From the NCBI GenBank assembly GCA_958366705.1, contig CATXCB010000002.1, forward strand, positions 1 through 64,000: a DNA stretch of 64,000 nucleotides, read 5' to 3'. Below the pieces are notes generated by a model. The model worked only from the letters and a program-made list of their open reading frames with translations. It made no database searches and was not told the DNA's origin. Every line of letters starts with the position of its first letter. The stretch's first letter is position 1. The DNA comes from an uncultured bacterium (GTDB lineage Bacteria; Cyanobacteriota; Vampirovibrionia; Gastranaerophilales; Gastranaerophilaceae). The position numbers were made by a program, and so were the translations under genes. Shown piece by piece: positions 60,485-64,000 of the stretch.

Positions 60485-61219
60485 ATGAATCTAACAAGAT
60501 TGATGAATAATGCTAAAAGGTTAATGAAAAGTTTTCAAAATGTTGCATATGCCTGCAAAGAAAATGCTCCAGCCCTTAGTCCCGAGCAATATGCCGCAAT
60601 CAATGTTGGAGCTATAAATGCAGAACAAAACCAATATTATTGTAATTGTTTGGAAACTGAACCTGATAAGCTGGATGTATCAAATAGATTAAATGATTAT
60701 TATGGAATTGTAGATAGAGAATCTGCACTAGATACTTTAGATTGGCTTTTACATAGAGGACATCATGTGTATTTTGAAGCCATAAGACCTGTTATAGCAA
60801 ATTCATCTTCTGAATTTAATACTGATGTACTTTTTGAAGAAGAAAAAGACCGTTCTTTAATGGAGTATGTTAATAACATAAAAGAGTCTTTAGAAACACT
60901 TGTTGATGAACATGTTGTTCGGGGAGCAAGTGAATTTAAAACACTTTCTATTGTTGCTTGGGATTTAGGGCGTTTAGTTCTTGTGACACGATGTTGTTTT
61001 GATTCTCAATATATTTCAGAAGCCGAAGCCTGGCAGTATATTATTGCAGCTTACGAAAAATCAAAAGAGCTTTATCCTAACTGGAGCGAATTTGCAAAAG
61101 GATATGTTATAGGCAGAGCTATGTGGCGCGGAAGTGATTTATCATTGAGCGGGATTATTAGTATTGTAGAAGGACTGTTGAAAGATGATAATAGTCCGTG
61201 GATAAAATATCCCTTATAA
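60485..61219 (+). CDS. DUF1266 domain-containing protein
   Basis: The C-terminal half has the DUF1266 pattern: SIVAWDLGRLVLVTRCCFDS, YISEAEAWQYIIAAYEKSKE, and LYPNWSEFAKGYVIGRAMWRG. The N-terminal half contains helices including ALDTLDWLLHRGHHVYFEAI. This family (YbeR/YbeU-like) has no established function to my knowledge. It follows two membrane proteins at 18-21 base gaps, as one operon. Confidence 0.78.
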   Translation: MNLTRLMNNAKRLMKSFQNVAYACKENAPALSPEQYAAINVGAINAEQNQYYCNCLETEPDKLDVSNRLNDYYGIVDRESALDTLDWLLHRGHHVYFEAIRPVIANSSSEFNTDVLFEEEKDRSLMEYVNNIKESLETLVDEHVVRGASEFKTLSIVAWDLGRLVLVTRCCFDSQYISEAEAWQYIIAAYEKSKELYPNWSEFAKGYVIGRAMWRGSDLSLSGIISIVEGLLKDDNSPWIKYPL

Positions 61220-61330
61220 TGTATGATAAGTATTTTTTTTATGACCAGTAATCTATTGTATTTATTTATTAATTGTGAATAATTAAATACAATAGATTAT
61301 TTTGATAAATAAAACGGAGCCATAAATGTT

Positions 61331-61804
61331 ATGTTAGATTTTGTAAAACGTATATTAAATGAATTTAAGACTTTTGCGATTCAAGGGAATGTCATTGATA
61401 TGGCTGTTGGTATCATTATTGGTGCCGCATTTGGAAAGGTTGTTGACTCTTTAGTTAAAGATATAATAATGCCGCCATTAGGTTGGATTTTAGGACGTGT
61501 TGATTTTTCTAATCTGTATTTAACCTTACCTGATTATAATGGCAAAGTTATTCATTACCCGTCTTTGCAAGCTGCAAAGGCTGCAGGAGCTGTAACGATT
61601 AACTTGGGTTTGTTTATCAATACGTTGATAAGTTTTATAATCGTTGCATTTACGGTATTTTTGCTGGTGAAAATGATAAATAAACTTAGAGCAATCGCTA
61701 AAAAGAATGCAGAGGCATTGCAAACAACAAAAAACTGCCCGCATTGTTATTCAATAATTAATGTTAAAGCTACTAAATGTCCATATTGTACTGCGGATAT
61801 TTAA
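61331..61804 (+). CDS. mscL: Large-conductance mechanosensitive channel MscL with zinc-ribbon tail
   Basis: It releases solutes upon osmotic downshock. The core matches MscL: FVKRILNEFKTFAIQGNVID, AVGIIIGAAFGKVVDSLVKD, IIMPPLGWILG (TM1 and hinge) and NTLISFIIVAFTVFLLVKMI (TM2). Instead of the usual short helical tail it ends in a four-Cys ribbon (NCPHCY...KCPYCT, residues 136-155). Total 157 residues. AACGGAG lies about 10 bases upstream. Confidence 0.93.
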   Translation: MLDFVKRILNEFKTFAIQGNVIDMAVGIIIGAAFGKVVDSLVKDIIMPPLGWILGRVDFSNLYLTLPDYNGKVIHYPSLQAAKAAGAVTINLGLFINTLISFIIVAFTVFLLVKMINKLRAIAKKNAEALQTTKNCPHCYSIINVKATKCPYCTADI

Positions 61805-61833
61805 ATTACTTAATCTTTAGATTGAACTAAGAA

Positions 61834-61897
61834 TTTGTCATGCTGAACTGGTTTCAGCATTTGAATCAGTAGATTCCGAAACAAGTTCGGGATGACT
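61834..61897. repeat. Dispersed inverted-repeat element, copy C
   Basis: TTTGTCATGCTGAACTGGTT ... ACAAGTTCGGGATGACTGG. This copy has the clearest 21-base terminal inverted repeat. It sits between mscL and the riboswitch. Confidence 0.82.
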
Positions 61898-61945
61898 GGA
61901 ATAAATTTTATAGATTTACATAATTTTGAATACGTTGTATAATAA

Positions 61946-62050
61946 TTTTACTAATTAAGGAAAGCATGGGTGAAATTCCCTCACTGGTCCGCAGCCGTTA
62001 CAGTCGGAATGCTTGGTTAGTTTGTATTACTTGCGAGACTGAGGAGGTTT
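61946..62050 (+). promoter_or_regulatory. Cobalamin riboswitch
   Basis: GGGTGAAATTCCCTCACTGG and TCCGCAGCCGTTACAGTCGG are the conserved core of cobalamin aptamers. ACTAA (61950) pairs with TTAGT (62017) to close the core, and GCGAGACTGAGGAGG lies before the start codon, so the RBS is close enough to be masked when B12 is bound. It is expected to repress the nrdD gene when B12 is plentiful. Confidence 0.85.
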
Positions 62051-62052
62051 TT

Positions 62053-64000
62053 ATGCAGCAAAAAGTTATTAAAAGAGACGGAATGATTGTTGATTTTGAT
62101 TCCGAAAAAATTACTGATGCTATAAAAAAAGCATCAAATGTGACAAAAGAGTTTGATTCTTTTACTGCAAGGAGATTAACTAAAAATGTAATTAAAATAG
62201 TTAACGACTTTGTAAAAGAAAAACAATCTAATTTTGAGGCTCCAACCATTGAAGAAATTCAAGATGTTGTTGAGAAAGTTTTGTTATCTTCTGAATATAA
62301 GCAGACTGCAAAATCTTATATTCTTTATCGTGAACAGCACAACAAAATGCGGGATTTTGTAAATAATTCATCCGTGGATATGATTGATGATTATTTAAAG
62401 CAATTAGATTGGCAGGTTAACGAAAATTCTAACATGGGGTATTCGATTCAGGGTCTGAACAATTATTTAGCGTCAGGCATGAGTAAAAATTACTGGTTGA
62501 ATAAAATTTATCCGAATGAAATAAAAACAGCTCATGAAAATGGCGACATTCATATCCATGATTTAAATATTATTTCAGTATATTGTGTAGGTTGGGATTT
62601 GAAAGATTTGTTAACTGAAGGCTTTAAAGGTGTAAAAGGTAAAGTTGAATCTGCTCCGGCTAAACATTTTAGAACTGCATTGGGACAAATTGTGAATTTT
62701 TTGTATACTATGCAGGGTGAAAGTGCAGGAGCACAAGCTTTTTCAAATTTTGATACATTGTTAGCTCCGTTTGTAAGATATGATAAATTGAATTTTTCTC
62801 AAGTAAAACAGGCATTGCAAGAATTTGTATTTAATATGAATGTTCCGACTCGTGTAGGTTTTCAGACTCCATTTTCAAATATTACGATGGATTTGACAGT
62901 TCCAAGTTATTATAAGGACCAATGTGTTATTGTTGGCGGTGAGATGATGGAAGAAACTTATGGTGATTTTCAGTCTGAAATGGATATGATTAATAAAGCC
63001 TTTTTTGAAGTAATGATGCAGGGAGACAATTCAGGACGTGTATTTACATTCCCTATTCCTACATATAATATAACTAAAGATTTTGATTGGGATAATGAAA
63101 ATCTGGATGGATTATGGGAAATGAGTGCGAAGTATGGTATTCCATATTTTTCTAACTTTATAAATTCAGATATGAATCCAGAAGATGCCCGTTCTATGTG
63201 TTGTCGCTTGAGAATTGATAATCGTGAGCTTGAATACAGAGGGGGCGGATTGTTTGGTTCAAATCCTTTAACAGGTTCAATTGGAGTAGTAACGATTAAT
63301 TTACCTAAAATAGCTTATCAATCAAAATCTAAAGAAGAGTTTTTCAATATTTTGGATTCCAGAATGAATCTTGCAAAGGAATCTTTAGAAATAAAACGTA
63401 AATTGTTGGAAAAACTAACAGATGCGAATTTATATCCATATACTAAATTTTATTTAAGAGACATAAAATCAAGATTTGGTGTATATTGGAAAAATCATTT
63501 TTCAACAATCGGGCTTGTCGGGATGAATGAAGCCTGTACAAATCTTTTGGGTAAAGATATTGGAACTGAAGATGGGAAACAATTTGCTCTTGATACTATG
63601 GATTATATGAGAGCAAAAATTGTTGAATATCAGCAAGAAACAGGTAATAACTATAATCTTGAAGCTACACCGGCTGAAGGTACAAGTTATCGTCTGGCAA
63701 AATTGGATAAGAAAAATCTTATTGATATTAAATGCGCGAATGAGGAAGAATATTATAGTGTACATGCAGAACCATATTATTCAAATTCAACTCAATTGCC
63801 TGTAAATTATACGGATGATATTTTCGAGCTTTTGGATCATCAAGATGATTTGCAAACAAAATATACTGGAGGAACAGTTGTACATATTTTTGCAGGTGAA
63901 AGAATCTCTGATATCTCAACGATGAAGAATCTTGTAAAAAAAGTTTGTGAAAATTATCACCTGCCATATTTTACATTCTCTCCTACATTCTCAATATGTC
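62053..64000 (+). CDS. nrdD: Anaerobic ribonucleoside-triphosphate reductase, class III (3' end outside window)
   Basis: It makes dNTPs under anoxic conditions with a glycyl radical installed by NrdG. Frame open from ATG 62053 (AGGAGG upstream) to the window end, 649 codons. Residues 1-95 are an ATP cone (VIKRDGMIVDFDSEKITDAI). The barrel follows: MGYSIQGLNNYLASGMSKNY, GDIHIHDLNIISVYCVGWDL, ALQEFVFNMNVPTRVGFQTP, RSMCCRLRIDN with cysteines of the active site, and GLVGMNEACTNL. The glycyl-radical tail lies beyond the window. Confidence 0.95.
   Translation, partial: MQQKVIKRDGMIVDFDSEKITDAIKKASNVTKEFDSFTARRLTKNVIKIVNDFVKEKQSNFEAPTIEEIQDVVEKVLLSSEYKQTAKSYILYREQHNKMRDFVNNSSVDMIDDYLKQLDWQVNENSNMGYSIQGLNNYLASGMSKNYWLNKIYPNEIKTAHENGDIHIHDLNIISVYCVGWDLKDLLTEGFKGVKGKVESAPAKHFRTALGQIVNFLYTMQGESAGAQAFSNFDTLLAPFVRYDKLNFSQVKQALQEFVFNMNVPTRVGFQTPFSNITMDLTVPSYYKDQCVIVGGEMMEETYGDFQSEMDMINKAFFEVMMQGDNSGRVFTFPIPTYNITKDFDWDNENLDGLWEMSAKYGIPYFSNFINSDMNPEDARSMCCRLRIDNRELEYRGGGLFGSNPLTGSIGVVTINLPKIAYQSKSKEEFFNILDSRMNLAKESLEIKRKLLEKLTDANLYPYTKFYLRDIKSRFGVYWKNHFSTIGLVGMNEACTNLLGKDIGTEDGKQFALDTMDYMRAKIVEYQQETGNNYNLEATPAEGTSYRLAKLDKKNLIDIKCANEEEYYSVHAEPYYSNSTQLPVNYTDDIFELLDHQDDLQTKYTGGTVVHIFAGERISDISTMKNLVKKVCENYHLPYFTFSPTFSIC

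Noticed and set aside
62000..62249. Minus-strand frame across the riboswitch and nrdD start
   Set aside because: Antisense to nrdD and to a structured RNA; no RBS.

Overview
The window looks like chromosome of a low-GC, diderm, anaerobic gut bacterium, most likely a Gastranaerophilales (Melainabacteria/Vampirovibrionia) relative. This is an inference. It rests on several pilin-like genes with the FTLAEVLITLGIIGVVAA type of N-terminus, a TolC-like outer-membrane protein, pilT and comEC, an oxygen-independent ribonucleotide reductase (nrdD), a GH57 glucan-branching enzyme, and many small unrecognised proteins. No rRNA, CRISPR array, replication origin or intact prophage was seen.

Layout. 0-5 kb: a partial secreted NTF2-like gene (minus strand), a dehydratase-activase gene, two hypotheticals, and a pilin gene whose start lies inside a dispersed palindromic repeat downstream of a nine-G tract. 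4.6-11.7 kb: an M16 peptidase, recO and pilT on the minus strand, divergent from comEC. 11.9-17 kb: a lytic transglycosylase, a family 2 glycosyltransferase head-to-head with an XRE regulator, a GH57 enzyme, tRNA-Asp and a hexapeptide acetyltransferase. 17-21.4 kb: lineage-specific small proteins, including a JAMM-like protein, a Cys/His protein with a weak CheD resemblance, a reading frame broken by one TGA, and a 58-residue gene. 21.4-24.1 kb: an isocitrate dehydrogenase and a second XRE/surface-polymer gene pair. 24.1-29 kb: a minor-pilin operon whose first gene fuses a prepilin N-terminus to a YadA-type head and an S74 intramolecular chaperone; this is the most unusual gene in the window.

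30-39.8 kb: a LysR regulator divergent from an eleven-gene redox operon that carries its own TatA/TatC and a Tat-exported aldo/keto reductase, ending in a broken Tat-signal gene. 39.8-42.4 kb: a decayed accessory stretch. Remnants of REP-type (Y1) transposases lie on either side of a small P-loop kinase and a GNAT acetyltransferase. 42.4-52.9 kb: an M48 protease, a TolC-like protein, secreted hypotheticals with one tandem duplication, a DegT sugar aminotransferase and a TPR protein. 53-57.8 kb: a tightly packed operon of two paralogous exported proteins, a LipM/LplA-like enzyme, a diverged pilin and a sugar nucleotidyltransferase. 58-64 kb: a tRNA with CAT anticodon, a zincin-like protein, membrane proteins, a DUF1266 protein, mscL, and a cobalamin riboswitch in front of nrdD, which runs off the window.

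Themes. Surface machinery dominates: type IV pilus parts with five pilin-like proteins and natural competence genes (pilT, comEC, recO). Surface polysaccharide or teichoic-like polymer genes (GT2, glycerophosphotransferase, DegT, nucleotidyltransferase) are scattered, not clustered. A roughly 60-bp inverted-repeat element occurs three times. All protein calls come from motif reading, not from database searches.
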